Below the pieces are notes generated by a model, which worked only from the letters and a program-made list of their open reading frames with translations, searched no databases and had not been told where the DNA came from. From positions 1 to 64,000 of IMG/VR virus record IMGVR_UViG_3300017917_003766: a DNA stretch of 64,000 bases; one strand, written 5' to 3'. The position numbers and the translations under genes are program-made. Source of the DNA: a virus. The number at the start of each line of letters is the position of its first letter. Position 1 is the stretch's first letter. This document shows, piece by piece, positions 1 to 7,706 of this stretch.

Positions 1-786
1 AGTGGTATTGTTTAATCTTACTAATACACCAGTAGTCGGTCCAGGACCTTCAAATTGTTCAGTAGTTTCAGTCCCTGATCCAGCTGCAGGAATTGTTGTA
101 GTAGTAGTGGTAGTAGTTGTTGTGGTTGTTGTAGGAGCGGTGGTCGTTGTTGTTGTAGGTGGATTATTTATTTCATATGAACTAACACCAATACACGGCT
201 GATATCCGCCACCTGCACCAGTACACTGACCCCACCCAAGAGAGGATGTCCAGTTGGCGTTTGTCGTAAACTCTGTATTAGATAAAAGCTCAACACCATC
301 TAATTTTAAACTAGCCGATTCAACCTGCGTACCGTAATTTCCTGCCCAGAATTCACCATCTTGCCCAGTAATTGAAATTCTTGCAGACTGCACTTGATTC
401 CAAGCAGATTCGCCAACACCGGATTTAGTTACTGAAATACTGTAGTCAGCAAAAGTTGAACTTGTAAGTGACATTTGTCCAGTATCGTGAGAATAAATTA
501 AACCACCACCAGCACCATAGAGTTGAATCCCTACAGTTAATTTATCGTCGGAAACTTTCCAGTCTTGGACTTCAGCGGCACTGACTGTAGCAGATAAAGT
601 ACTGCCAGAAGAAATTAAGCTAGCAACATTTACCTCTTGATAAACGGTAGCTTGCTGCCAAGAAAATACAAGTTTGCTTCCATCAGCTGCTTTGGCCTGA
701 TTTATACTAACGCTGAGCAGCGAACTAAAAGCAAGAGCTATTGAAGGCAGTAGGGCAAACCATCCCTTACGCAGCTTAAAAAGCAT
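1..786 (-). CDS. Secreted Thr-rich protein (3' end outside window)
   Basis: Open on the minus strand from ATG at 786 to the window edge, so the C-terminus is missing. Residues 1-33 look like a classical Sec signal peptide: a basic start (KLRK), a hydrophobic core and a cleavage-like AKA|AD. About 170 residues of Trp- and Gly-containing mature domain follow. Residues ~207-233 are an almost pure Thr linker written with ACA/ACT/ACC codons, then a Pro/Gly-rich stretch. Thr linkers of this kind are common in cell-surface proteins of aquatic Actinobacteria (established pattern; host link is inference). It may be a phage-encoded extracellular or adhesion protein. It has a long structured leader of its own and no in-frame CGG. 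Confidence 0.75.
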   Translation of the reverse strand, partial: MLFKLRKGWFALLPSIALAFSSLLSVSINQAKAADGSKLVFSWQQATVYQEVNVASLISSGSTLSATVSAAEVQDWKVSDDKLTVGIQLYGAGGGLIYSHDTGQMSLTSSTFADYSISVTKSGVGESAWNQVQSARISITGQDGEFWAGNYGTQVESASLKLDGVELLSNTEFTTNANWTSSLGWGQCTGAGGGYQPCIGVSSYEINNPPTTTTTTAPTTTTTTTTTTTTTIPAAGSGTETTEQFEGPGPTTGVLVRLNNTT

Positions 787-837
787 ATCCTTAACATTTC
801 CCCCGAATTGCTAGAACGCTTTTATAGTAATAGCAAA

Positions 838-874
838 ATGGGGTAAAGTGTATCTAGATTACACCTTACCCCAT
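838..874 (-). terminator. Hairpin with short T-run
   Basis: Two 16-base arms (838-853 and 859-874) form a nearly perfect stem around TCTAG, followed in the minus direction by TTTT. It lies between the NeuD-like gene and the secreted-protein gene. It could terminate the upstream gene or act as an attenuator, because the -10-like boxes lie upstream of it. Confidence 0.5.
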
Positions 875-884
875 CTCGTAGCTC

Positions 885-966
885 AGGACTTTCGTCCTAC
901 TGGCCTCCGTGATATATAGTATACCACAGAGATCAGGCATCTGACTTCGTACTACATAGTATAGCA
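885..966 (-). promoter_or_regulatory. Structured leader with two extended -10 boxes
   Basis: The minus strand carries TGCTATACT (958-966) and TGGTATACT (918-926), both of TGn-TATACT extended -10 form. Between the second box and the hairpin at 838-874 is a 5-bp stem closed by a GAAA tetraloop (885-898). No clear -35 elements are seen. This could be a promoter region with a structured 5' UTR for the secreted-protein gene, or it could make a short terminated RNA. Confidence 0.4.
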
Positions 967-971
967 CAAAA

Positions 972-1596
972 CTAGAAAGTATTTTGTGTTTTAATTATTT
1001 TTCCAGGAACTCCAACTACTGTACTTCCATTTTGGATGTCGTTTATCACAACTGTACCAGCGCCAAGTATGCAATCACTACCAATAGTTTTCACATTTAT
1101 CACAACTGCACCAGCGCCAATAGAAGTTGCTTCTCCAACTGAAACATCTCCACATATTCTCACTCCAGGACTTAATGTACAGTAATCGGCGATATTACTT
1201 GATTGATTTACCGAAACTAAACTATTTATATGCACGTGTCTTCCTAAGGTTACTTTTGTAGTGAGAGCAGAATATGGCCCCATCGTAAGTCCATTTCCAT
1301 AAGAACACTCTGATCCAATGATTGCTGTTTCGTGTACAAGGTTGGCTGCATTTTGTGGGCTTCCCAATTTAAGATCTATTGTTTGTCTTATCTTTGAAGA
1401 ATTAATAGCTATTGTATATTGTATATCGCATGTGCTATTTATTTTTGGGAAAAGATCAATTGGACCAATAACACCATCAAGATCTGGATTATCATCTAAA
1501 TAACCAATTACATTCCATTTAGTATACTTATCGTATTGAGATAAATATACTAAATCTTTTGCATGACCACCAGCTCCGAATTATAAGCAAATCCAC
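972..1596 (-). CDS. NeuD/PglD-like sugar acyltransferase, one CGGA recoding site
   Basis: A left-handed beta-helix acyltransferase of the NeuD/PglD type, 207 residues when one CGG is read in +1. The N-terminal nucleotide-sugar site reads LLIIGAGGHAKD and is intact only if the C of CGG at 1576-1578 is skipped: six codons precede it and the seventh residue is the first Gly of the family motif. The C-terminal half has the hexapeptide pattern ending in the usual VVGVPGKI. The GTG start at 1594-1596 follows the upstream stop almost directly; TTG at 1588-1590 is an alternative. Family role is acetylation of an amino-sugar, which fits the glycosyltransferases just upstream. Without recoding there is no intact N-terminal domain. 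Confidence 0.85.
1575..1578 (-). other. Recoding site CGGA (NeuD-like)
   Basis: Codons ATA ATT then C-GGA GCT GGT. In frame 0 the reading fails; skipping C gives the IIGAGG motif. Gly is residue 7. Confidence 0.85.
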
Positions 1597-1598
1597 AG

Positions 1599-2255
1599 TT
1601 ATAGAAACCAACCCTCTGACCTTCTGCCGCCTATGTGGGTTACCAATGGTGGATCATATATATTACCAATAAAACCAAATTGATATTCTTTATTTATCGA
1701 GTGTACTTTTGATGTGAACTCAGATTCCCCACCATGATCTGGCCAACCAATCTTAGTAGTTTCTATTGGGTAGATACACGGATTCAAAGTAAAAAGTCTC
1801 TTGTGCTCAAACCAACCATCTTGCTGCTTGTAGTCTTGTAAGTTTTGAAAAACGAATCCACCAACTTGCTCCTCTGGTGGGTTAACCGAGGCTCGCACCA
1901 TTGCCATCTGCACAAGGTATTTATTTTCTTTAAGTATTTTTATAATGTTATCAATATCAATTGACTTATTAAATAAAAAATCATCTTCTAAATGAAATAT
2001 AAATTCACAATCATGCTGCACAGAAAACCATGCAGACTGAACAGCTCCAGCCAAACCTCTTCTTTGTTCGTGAGAAACTATTTTAAATGCTGGAAAAGCA
2101 TTTACAAGAAAGCTGTGATACCTTGTGTCGCCAGAATCATTTACTATAATTTTTTCTAAAAAAGTATAGGATACCACTTCCTCAAATCTTTGAATGGTTT
2201 TTTGTATGCAGTCTTGTCTTCCGTCGGTTATTATGACTAGAGATATTTTATTCAT
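1599..2255 (-). CDS. GT2-like glycosyltransferase
   Basis: 218 residues. The N-terminus (SLVIITDGR) is followed by a Rossmann-like half, and the sequence FHLEDDFLF holds the acidic metal/nucleotide-sugar motif expected of GT-A family 2 enzymes. The C-terminus ends in the stop that overlaps the NeuD-like start. Likely transfers a sugar to a phage or host-surface glycan; donor and acceptor are not evident. It overlaps the next upstream gene's stop by a few bases, consistent with an operon. Confidence 0.7.
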   Translation of the reverse strand: MNKISLVIITDGRQDCIQKTIQRFEEVVSYTFLEKIIVNDSGDTRYHSFLVNAFPAFKIVSHEQRRGLAGAVQSAWFSVQHDCEFIFHLEDDFLFNKSIDIDNIIKILKENKYLVQMAMVRASVNPPEEQVGGFVFQNLQDYKQQDGWFEHKRLFTLNPCIYPIETTKIGWPDHGGESEFTSKVHSINKEYQFGFIGNIYDPPLVTHIGGRRSEGWFL

Positions 2256-3132
2256 GCACGATCTCTTTTATTGGAGCAGGATCTTTTATTAGCGACCCTG
2301 TGTTTCCTTTGACTAAAATATTTTGATAATAAAATTCATGCAGCCCGCTAACTCCTTCTGTCTCATAAATTTTAAAATGCTGCTCCCAAGCCGCACCATT
2401 GTATAGATCAGCTCCTGGCCCCAGGGCTTTGCATGACTCGTACGCATTCAATACTTTTTTCATAAAATGATCTAAAGATCTCCATTGAAAATGTCTAATT
2501 TGAACTGTTTGCGGACCAAAAATAACTTTATCATGACCATAATCATCAATAGCTGTTTTAACTCCAGAACCAATATCCCAACCATTGTGTTGAACAAAAT
2601 GATTGCCATTTGAAATTCTAACAAAACTATCTGAAGATCTAAATCTAAATGCACTTTTATGATTAGTCGGTAAGTTCCATTTCCAAATCATTGAATGAAA
2701 CGGAGACTTCTCTATCGGATCAAACTCAGTTATTGAGTGATTAGTATATAGGGCTTTATAAATATCATAACCTTGATTATCTAAATCGACAAAAGCCTGC
2801 TTTAAAGTTGAGTTAGGAGAATACCAAATTTCATCTATATCAAAAGGTATAATCCATTGAGCTCCATTTTCTCTAGCCATCTGTGCTAGAGAGGTCATCT
2901 TTTGCGACTGAGTATACGCTAATATATCATCATACAGCAAAATTACTTTTACATCTGGATGTGTTTTATTTATTTTTTCTTTTGCTAGTTCCATTTTATC
3001 TTGCGTATTATCTTTTGATAAATTGTTTGCAATAATTAGACCGTCAACGCCATTTGCTACAAGATGGCACATGGTATGATCTATGATGTCTCCCTCATCT
3101 TTGGCCATAGCCACTGCCCACAGATTAATCAT
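2248..3132 (-). CDS. Glycosyltransferase, GT2/GT92-like
   Basis: 294 residues from the ATG at 3130-3132, chosen because GGAGG lies 8 nt upstream; a longer open frame exists but overlaps the preceding gene. The start MINLWAVAMAKDEGD is typical of glycosyltransferases acting on 'kDE' substrates, and IIPFDIDEIW supplies the DxD metal motif. It lies between two other glycosyltransferases, with short overlaps on both sides, so a common transcript for a glycan pathway is likely. Acceptor unknown. Confidence 0.75.
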   Translation of the reverse strand: MINLWAVAMAKDEGDIIDHTMCHLVANGVDGLIIANNLSKDNTQDKMELAKEKINKTHPDVKVILLYDDILAYTQSQKMTSLAQMARENGAQWIIPFDIDEIWYSPNSTLKQAFVDLDNQGYDIYKALYTNHSITEFDPIEKSPFHSMIWKWNLPTNHKSAFRFRSSDSFVRISNGNHFVQHNGWDIGSGVKTAIDDYGHDKVIFGPQTVQIRHFQWRSLDHFMKKVLNAYESCKALGPGADLYNGAAWEQHFKIYETEGVSGLHEFYYQNILVKGNTGSLIKDPAPIKEIVHE

Positions 3133-3844
3133 TTTTAATACCTCCATCTGGATTAAGATTATTCGCAATATTCCACTGGACCGACTTCTCTCTGTATACT
3201 TTTGCCTGAAGAGGCTGATCATAATCTATTGGGTAAAATAAATATCCCCTTTTTTCTAGTCGATTAAAAAAATGTGCATCTGCTCCAGACCAACACCATG
3301 GTGAATCATCCCATCCATCTACTCTTTCAAAGGCATTGCGTGTAAACATAACCTGATTATGATCAAGCTTATCTGCGCCACGAGTAAGCACCTCGTTAAA
3401 GAATCTAACACCAGCGCCATTAATTCCACCGCCGTCTACATTTCCATTTTCGTCTACAACATGCTGAGCACAAAAGCAGACGTCTACATTTTGTGAATCT
3501 GCAAAACGCACCATCTTATCCAGCATTTCGGGATAGTAGTAATCGTCATCTGCTAAACATAATATATACTTACCAGTTGAAAAGTCTCTAACTGCGGTAT
3601 TTATTTGGGTTGCATACCTAGCTGTTTCTAGTCTACTTTTTTGTTCAACATATGAATTAAAGTATTTGACCTTGGGATAATTTTGGTAGCTGGAAATTAC
3701 TTCAAAAACTTTTGGATCATCAGAATTATCATCTGCAATAATCAGTTCATAATCTTGATATGTTTGAGTTAAAACAGATTCTATTGCTTTTTTCAAAAAT
3801 AAAGGCTTGTTATAGCTTGTTATGACAATCGAAACGATGGACAT
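3125..3844 (-). CDS. GT2 family glycosyltransferase
   Basis: 239 residues. SIVITSYNKPLFLKKAIESV and the following DYELIIADDNSDD are classic family 2 signatures; LADDDYYYPEML carries the DxD. The C-terminal half has WCWSGADAHFF, resembling the acceptor-side region of the family. First of three adjacent glycosyltransferases followed by the NeuD-like enzyme. Start ATG immediately follows the stop of the oxygenase gene. Confidence 0.85.
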   Translation of the reverse strand: MSIVSIVITSYNKPLFLKKAIESVLTQTYQDYELIIADDNSDDPKVFEVISSYQNYPKVKYFNSYVEQKSRLETARYATQINTAVRDFSTGKYILCLADDDYYYPEMLDKMVRFADSQNVDVCFCAQHVVDENGNVDGGGINGAGVRFFNEVLTRGADKLDHNQVMFTRNAFERVDGWDDSPWCWSGADAHFFNRLEKRGYLFYPIDYDQPLQAKVYREKSVQWNIANNLNPDGGIKND

Positions 3845-4624
3845 TTACTGTTCCAATTCAAAAGTAGTTGTAATCATATGTTTATTTATTTCTTTACTCG
3901 GAGGAAGTTTTTTTGAAACTAACATTCTTTGAACCCATCTATCGGTTCCATCATATCTTGGTTGGAATGGTTTACGCCCATGTATAGTTTTATTATTATC
4001 GATAACTAAAAGATCTCCTGTTTGAAGAACGACTTCTTTTATGCATTTACTTATAGCTTCTCCTAATTTATCTAAAGCCATGCTAGCCAATATATTTTTT
4101 GGCCTCATTAGGTCTTGATCAAAAACAAAATTATATTCATCTTCTTTTATCTTTTTTAGAATAGACAAAGTTACTTCTTTGTATTTTTTATTTGGGGATC
4201 TAAAGCTTTGGTCTATTCCAGTAACGTAGGCGTAGTCTTGTAGATATATAATCATTTCTTTGTCCAACAACTTAATAATATCTTCTACGTTTGCATACGT
4301 AGTTACGGCAGATGGATCTCCCCTTAAGCAGAGAAGCATAACATAATCTGGTTTATAAGGATGAAACGCTGTCTCTGTATGTAAGGCTAAATTTACCTTT
4401 GAGGATGTTGATATTTGATCATACTCTGTTTTGTGAACAGGAAGTATGTTTTGTATAAGAGCACCATTTTGTTCTTGAATAAAACTAATTGGATGACCAA
4501 GTAGCTCGGCATAACTTAAAAGAGTATTTTTAGCTGTATCCAAAAGAGGACTATCAAAATACGGCTGTGCAGGAGTGGATGGTATTTGACCTATCTCAAC
4601 ATTTGTATACAAAGTTACAGCCAT
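3845..4624 (-). CDS. TauD/clavaminate synthase-like 2-oxoglutarate oxygenase
   Basis: 259 residues. The iron facial triad is visible as H82-x-E84 (LHTETAF) and H215 (TIHGRKPF), with an Arg about 14-18 residues later (DRWVQR) for 2-oxoglutarate. This spacing matches the TauD/clavaminate synthase/asparagine oxygenase group. Those enzymes hydroxylate amino acids or small molecules; the substrate here cannot be told. It heads the glycosyltransferase operon, so it may modify a sugar or a peptide in the same pathway (inference). A TATAAT box only 8 nt before the ATG suggests a leaderless mRNA. Confidence 0.85.
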   Translation of the reverse strand: MAVTLYTNVEIGQIPSTPAQPYFDSPLLDTAKNTLLSYAELLGHPISFIQEQNGALIQNILPVHKTEYDQISTSSKVNLALHTETAFHPYKPDYVMLLCLRGDPSAVTTYANVEDIIKLLDKEMIIYLQDYAYVTGIDQSFRSPNKKYKEVTLSILKKIKEDEYNFVFDQDLMRPKNILASMALDKLGEAISKCIKEVVLQTGDLLVIDNNKTIHGRKPFQPRYDGTDRWVQRMLVSKKLPPSKEINKHMITTTFELEQ

Positions 4625-4632
4625 ACACTATC

Positions 4633-4638
4633 ATTATA
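4633..4638 (-). promoter_or_regulatory. -10 box of leaderless promoter
   Basis: TATAAT preceded by TGA on the minus strand, 8 nt (GATAGTGT) from the oxygenase ATG. Transcription would begin at or next to the start codon. Confidence 0.5.
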
Positions 4639-4651
4639 TCAGATAGCGGAA

Positions 4652-4858
4652 TTAGATAAGTGTTTTTAATATTAAAAAATATAACTTCTGCATGTGTTCT
4701 GGCTGAATACTAAATACATATTCTTTGTCTACAGTTTTTATTGTAACACAATGAACATTGATTAGATCGCCATTTGAAGTGATCGATGCAGTAGGCTTAG
4801 ATATTATTATATCTGTTATGGCTGGCATGAAGCCATCAAAAACTCCATCAGTAGTCAT
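4652..4858 (-). CDS. Small hypothetical protein
   Basis: 68 residues, predicted mostly beta with a hydrophobic C-terminal helix. No family recognised. It lies between the Lys-rich protein block and the oxygenase gene. Start ATG is preceded only by an A/T-rich stretch without a clear ribosome site. Confidence 0.55.
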   Translation of the reverse strand: MTTDGVFDGFMPAITDIIISKPTASITSNGDLINVHCVTIKTVDKEYVFSIQPEHMQKLYFLILKTLI

Positions 4859-4870
4859 AAATATTTTTAT

Positions 4871-5155
4871 TTATTTATTTTTTCTTTTTTTCTTAAAGGT
4901 ACTGACGTTTTTGGGAGCCTGACCCTTAACGCCTTTCTTTGCCGATCCTTGCGCTCGTTTTCTTTGAACAGCGCTCTTCCTTTGCGTAGCTGACATAGAC
5001 TTAGCTTTTGACACCGGCACACATTTTGCATATCCAGATCCACCGACACCAGAAGTTCCGCAGGGTTGAAACTTGCCCTTCTTCTTTGGAGCGCCTATGT
5101 TAACCCAACGTTGGTTAAACCATTTGGTTAAACCAACACCTTTTGGGCCAGCCAT
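4871..5155 (-). CDS. DUF5872-like basic protein
   Basis: 94 residues. The order WVNIGAPKKKGKFQPCG, then a KCVP segment, then a Ser/Lys/Arg helix matches the DUF5872 pattern (W-V-D/N-I ... P-CG ... KCVP ... KR). Very Lys/Arg-rich C-terminus. Function of the family is unknown; positive charge suggests nucleic-acid binding or packaging with DNA. First bases overlap the stop of the next gene upstream. Confidence 0.65.
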   Translation of the reverse strand: MAGPKGVGLTKWFNQRWVNIGAPKKKGKFQPCGTSGVGGSGYAKCVPVSKAKSMSATQRKSAVQRKRAQGSAKKGVKGQAPKNVSTFKKKRKNK

Positions 5156-5337
5156 TACTTTTTCTTTCTTTTAGCCCTCTTAGTCGAAACAGTTCTCCAG
5201 CCACCACCCATTGATTTATACTTCTTCACTGCCCATGCATTCGCATATGCAGAAGGGTATACGTCAAACTTAGCTCTTGCTTGCGATTTAGCCGAAGACC
5301 ACAGCGCTGGTTTAGTCGGTTTATTAACTTTCGCCAT
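5155..5337 (-). CDS. Small basic phage protein
   Basis: 60 residues with a conserved-looking core (PALWSSAKSQARAKFDVYPSAYANAW, given here only by its key parts FDVYPSAYAN and GGGWR) and a Lys/Arg tail. Proteins of this layout recur in aquatic phages as uncharacterised short genes. Overlaps the next gene's ATG. Likely DNA-associated given charge, but no activity can be assigned. Confidence 0.65.
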   Translation of the reverse strand: MAKVNKPTKPALWSSAKSQARAKFDVYPSAYANAWAVKKYKSMGGGWRTVSTKRAKRKKK

Positions 5338-5339
5338 GA

Positions 5340-5549
5340 CTACTTCTTTTTTCTTTTCTTGCTAATCTTTTTTAGAGTCTTAGCAAGATTGGCTTGACGA
5401 ACAGTTGTTGCACTGTATCTATCTGGATTCTTTGTTACTGCAGCGGCCATACCAGAAACAGATTTACCAGCTTTCTTAGCCTTCTTTGTAAAGGCTCCTG
5501 GTCTTTTAATTGCTTTTTGAATCCACTTCTTATCTTTTTTTGCTGCCAT
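5340..5549 (-). CDS. Small Lys-rich protein
   Basis: 69 residues. Contains IQKAIKRPGAFTKKAKKAG, a motif often met in short phage/host basic proteins, and ends KKISKKRKKK. Overlaps the holin-like gene's 3' end. Function unknown; charge suggests binding to DNA or an acidic surface. Confidence 0.6.
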   Translation of the reverse strand: MAAKKDKKWIQKAIKRPGAFTKKAKKAGKSVSGMAAAVTKNPDRYSATTVRQANLAKTLKKISKKRKKK

Positions 5550-5832
5550 TTTTCTTTTCCTTTTTGTCTTTTACTTTTTCACCAGTCTTAAACTTTTTAT
5601 CATCTAGATCAAAGCCACCAAATTTTTCATTTGCATGATCTTCCAAGTGATCGTCAAGCTTTACCTCTATGTGCATAACGTCTTCGTCAATATTGAATAA
5701 TACTTGTTCAATCTGATCAAGTTTATCAGCAACTACACCATGATCTCTGGCGTTTTCTTTTCTGCCTCTTTCAACGAGAACTACCAACACAGAACCAACA
5801 ACACCTATGAGAGCAACGATGATCGCTTCCAT
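5530..5832 (-). CDS. Holin-like or spanin-like membrane protein
   Basis: 100 residues with one N-terminal transmembrane segment (IIVALIGVVGSVLVVLV), then a charged helical region likely to form a coiled coil, and a Lys-rich tail. It directly follows the endolysin gene (2-nt spacing), the place where actinophages usually keep a holin. One TM plus coiled coil resembles DUF2746-type holin-like proteins. Inference from position and topology only. Confidence 0.55.
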   Translation of the reverse strand: MEAIIVALIGVVGSVLVVLVERGRKENARDHGVVADKLDQIEQVLFNIDEDVMHIEVKLDDHLEDHANEKFGGFDLDDKKFKTGEKVKDKKEKKNGSKKR

Positions 5833-5834
5833 AA

Positions 5835-6653
5835 TTACATTCCTATTCCAAGATCATCAAGAACACGTTTACCAGCTTTTGGACCATCTCCAAAACCTTT
5901 GGCTTTCTTGTATGCAACTACTGCTTCTTGTGTCTTCGTGCCGAACTGGCCATCAAATGCACCTTTATAGAAACCACGCTCAGCGAGTTCTTCTTGAAGC
6001 TTTGTCACTCTTGGGCCACTGTCACCTGGATCTAAATCACCACCGTCGTCTTTTGCGGCGGGAGCTTCATTGGTAGAAGCTGGTGCTGCAACACCTTCGG
6101 GCTTTGCAATATTATTTTTTGCCATATATTCCACTACAGCTGCTGGTGGATTATCGCCTTCGGTATAGCGCAAGTGCCATGGTTCTTCTGGAACAACTTC
6201 CCAAGAAAAACCAAACTTGCGAACATTGGCAATAAGCCACTTCAAACGCTTTGGTTCTCCAGCAGAGTGGACATCGACAGCCAAACCAGTATTGTGCTGA
6301 GATGTACCAGGCGCAGCTAAGCTAGCAAGCTTGGGATCTTTTTTATACCACTTCTTGCCTTCAAAAGTGCGAGTAGCATTTGCGTTGGGTTCTGTTGTGT
6401 AGCGCTGTTTAAACGCTGTAAGCTGCGATTCATATGTGCGGTATGTGTCACCAACAGATACTGGTTTTAGCTCTAAGCCTTCAGACTTTGCCGCCTCAAC
6501 CATTGCGCCCCACGCAGCAGCGCAAAGCCAATGTAATTTGCCGCCACCAGCGGCTGGACGCAGTAATGATTCAGGAAGCTTTCCTGGCTGCACACCCTTA
6601 AGGTCTGCTGGCTGTTTTACTGGTACTACGATATCCCACTCTACTTTTGACAT
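5835..6653 (-). CDS. Endolysin: M15 D-Ala-D-Ala peptidase + PG-binding domain
   Basis: 272 residues. Residues ~70-165 form an M15B/VanY-type peptidase: SQHNTGLAVDVH (118-129) supplies zinc ligands H120 and D127, and EEPWH (156-160) the catalytic Glu and third ligand H160. After an Ala/Pro linker, residues ~205-272 are a PG_binding_1 repeat (DSGPRVTKLQEELAERG, ending near FGTKTQEAV). It would cleave peptidoglycan cross-links at lysis. No signal peptide, so a holin is needed; the next gene downstream fits that role. Confidence 0.9.
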   Translation of the reverse strand: MSKVEWDIVVPVKQPADLKGVQPGKLPESLLRPAAGGGKLHWLCAAAWGAMVEAAKSEGLELKPVSVGDTYRTYESQLTAFKQRYTTEPNANATRTFEGKKWYKKDPKLASLAAPGTSQHNTGLAVDVHSAGEPKRLKWLIANVRKFGFSWEVVPEEPWHLRYTEGDNPPAAVVEYMAKNNIAKPEGVAAPASTNEAPAAKDDGGDLDPGDSGPRVTKLQEELAERGFYKGAFDGQFGTKTQEAVVAYKKAKGFGDGPKAGKRVLDDLGIGM

Positions 6654-6662
6654 TTAACGCTC

Positions 6663-6827
6663 CTATTTTTTTCTTTTTCTTTTAGCTGTAGATATTGCTA
6701 TTGCTATTGCTTGTTTTCTGGATTTAACTACTGGTCCACCTTTTCCAGAATGTAGAGTACCTCTTCCAAATTCATCCATAACTTTCGTTATTTTCTTTTG
6801 GTAAGCTGTTTTCTTTTTCTTAGCCAT
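6663..6827 (-). CDS. DUF6496-like 54-residue protein
   Basis: Starts MAKKKKTAYQKKITKVMDEF and ends with the KQAIAIAIS motif followed by a Lys/Arg tail. That motif is characteristic of DUF6496-type short proteins of phages and bacteria. Unknown role. Part of a run of tiny basic genes upstream of the lysis genes. Confidence 0.65.
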   Translation of the reverse strand: MAKKKKTAYQKKITKVMDEFGRGTLHSGKGGPVVKSRKQAIAIAISTAKRKRKK

Positions 6828-6844
6828 GATGGACCAGTGTGTTA

Positions 6845-6976
6845 CTACTTCTTCTTTTTCTTTTTAGCTATAGCTGCCTTGATAAAGGGGGGAAGCTTCT
6901 GCTGTGCTGGAGTAAGACCAGACATCTTGCCACCCTTTTTTGCTGGAGCTTTCTTTGCTGGTGCCTTCTTTTTCAT
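6845..6976 (-). CDS. 43-residue Lys/Ala/Pro-rich protein
   Basis: Starts MKKKAPAKKAPAKKGGK, then SGLTPAQQKLPPFIKAAIA and a poly-Lys end. Resembles histone H1-like tails by composition. Starts 8 nt after the upstream gene's stop, so part of the same transcript. No family recognised. Confidence 0.55.
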   Translation of the reverse strand: MKKKAPAKKAPAKKGGKMSGLTPAQQKLPPFIKAAIAKKKKKK

Positions 6977-6984
6977 TGCCACGA

Positions 6985-7098
6985 TCAGTAGCCCATCTTC
7001 TTTTTGCTTGAAGACTTCATCTTCTTACCACCCATTTTTTTGGCTGGCTTCATCTTCTTGCCCATCATCTTTTTATCATCTTTCATTTTTTTCATCAT
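6985..7098 (-). CDS. 37-residue Lys/Met-rich protein
   Basis: Composed almost entirely of Lys, Met, Gly, Ser and Asp (MMKKMKDDKKMMGKKMK...). A good ribosome site (AAGGAG) lies about 9 nt upstream of the ATG pair, supporting translation in spite of its low complexity. Function unknown. Confidence 0.5.
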   Translation of the reverse strand: MMKKMKDDKKMMGKKMKPAKKMGGKKMKSSSKKKMGY

Positions 7099-7110
7099 AA
7101 TAATTTCTCC

Positions 7111-7242
7111 TTATTTTGTCTTTTTATTTTTTTTCTTTTTTGGTTTTATTTCTTCTTCTTGTTGAACTGACACTTCTTGAACAGGCTCCTGCTTTTTAGG
7201 CTCATCCTGAATTGGTGTATTTGTCTTTACATATTTAGACAT
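7111..7242 (-). CDS. 43-residue charged protein
   Basis: Starts MSKYVKTNTPIQDEPKKQEP, has a Gln/Glu-rich middle and ends in a Lys-rich tail. Disordered by composition. Its stop lies just upstream of the AAGGAG of the next gene. No family recognised. Confidence 0.5.
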   Translation of the reverse strand: MSKYVKTNTPIQDEPKKQEPVQEVSVQQEEEIKPKKKKNKKTK

Positions 7243-7246
7243 ACAA

Positions 7247-7522
7247 TTACCACTTAACTCTATTTGCCCAATACGCTGCAGACATCACACCCTTGCTTAT
7301 ATTTTTTGCATGGCGTGCTTTGAATGACTCACGACGTTTTCTATAAGAAGCTGATTCGCCTTTCTTTTTTGGTGAACCAGATACGCCTTGTTGGCCAAAT
7401 CTTATGAGCTTAACCTGTGACCCACTTTTTGCTAGCACAGCATGGCTTTTAGTTGGATGGCTGGGGGTACGCTTTGGCTTATTATAGCCAGCAAACGTTT
7501 CCCTACCTCTTTTTATTGCCAT
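7247..7522 (-). CDS. DUF6321-like basic protein
   Basis: 91 residues. The C-terminal half has KRRESFKARHAKNI and SAAYWANRVKW, the signature of DUF6321-type proteins. N-terminal part rich in Lys, Ser and Gly. Molecular function of the family is not established. The ATG lies inside the 3' end of the preceding small gene. Confidence 0.7.
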   Translation of the reverse strand: MAIKRGRETFAGYNKPKRTPSHPTKSHAVLAKSGSQVKLIRFGQQGVSGSPKKKGESASYRKRRESFKARHAKNISKGVMSAAYWANRVKW

Positions 7523-7643
7523 TTACTTTTCTACCTTTTTTTCTTTTAGATCTAGTCTTTTTATTTGCCAGCTCAATACCGCTATTTGTATTGTTAGTCC
7601 CCATACGAGGACCGCTGATATAGATCTTTCCCTTAAATACCAT
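7503..7643 (-). CDS. 46-residue basic protein
   Basis: MVFKGKIYISGPRMGTNNTN followed by a Lys/Arg-rich tail. The stop overlaps the start region of the DUF6321-like gene. Short beta-hairpin-like head plus basic tail; no known family. Confidence 0.5.
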   Translation of the reverse strand: MVFKGKIYISGPRMGTNNTNSGIELANKKTRSKRKKGRKVNGNKKR

Positions 7644-7646
7644 AGC

Positions 7647-7706
7647 CTATCTATTAGGCCTTGGAACTTTATCCTTAGAAGACTTTCTTGCTTTTGCAAG
7701 GGACAT
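7647..7706 (-). CDS. Possible 19-residue peptide
   Basis: MSLAKARKSSKDKVPRPNR, with its ATG overlapping the upstream stop (TAATG). Could be a genuine mini-gene of the same basic series or chance. Confidence 0.3.
   Translation of the reverse strand: MSLAKARKSSKDKVPRPNR

Noticed and set aside
2-202. Poly-Val frame on the + strand
   Set aside because: It is the reverse complement of the Thr-codon linker of the secreted protein; no ribosome site.
870-905. tRNA-like GTAGCTCAGG on the + strand
   Set aside because: Only the D-arm-like string is present; no acceptor or anticodon stem and no T-arm can be formed.
870-930. Hammerhead ribozyme in the leader
   Set aside because: GAAA and a CUGA string are present but not in the hammerhead order; the CUGANGA core is missing.
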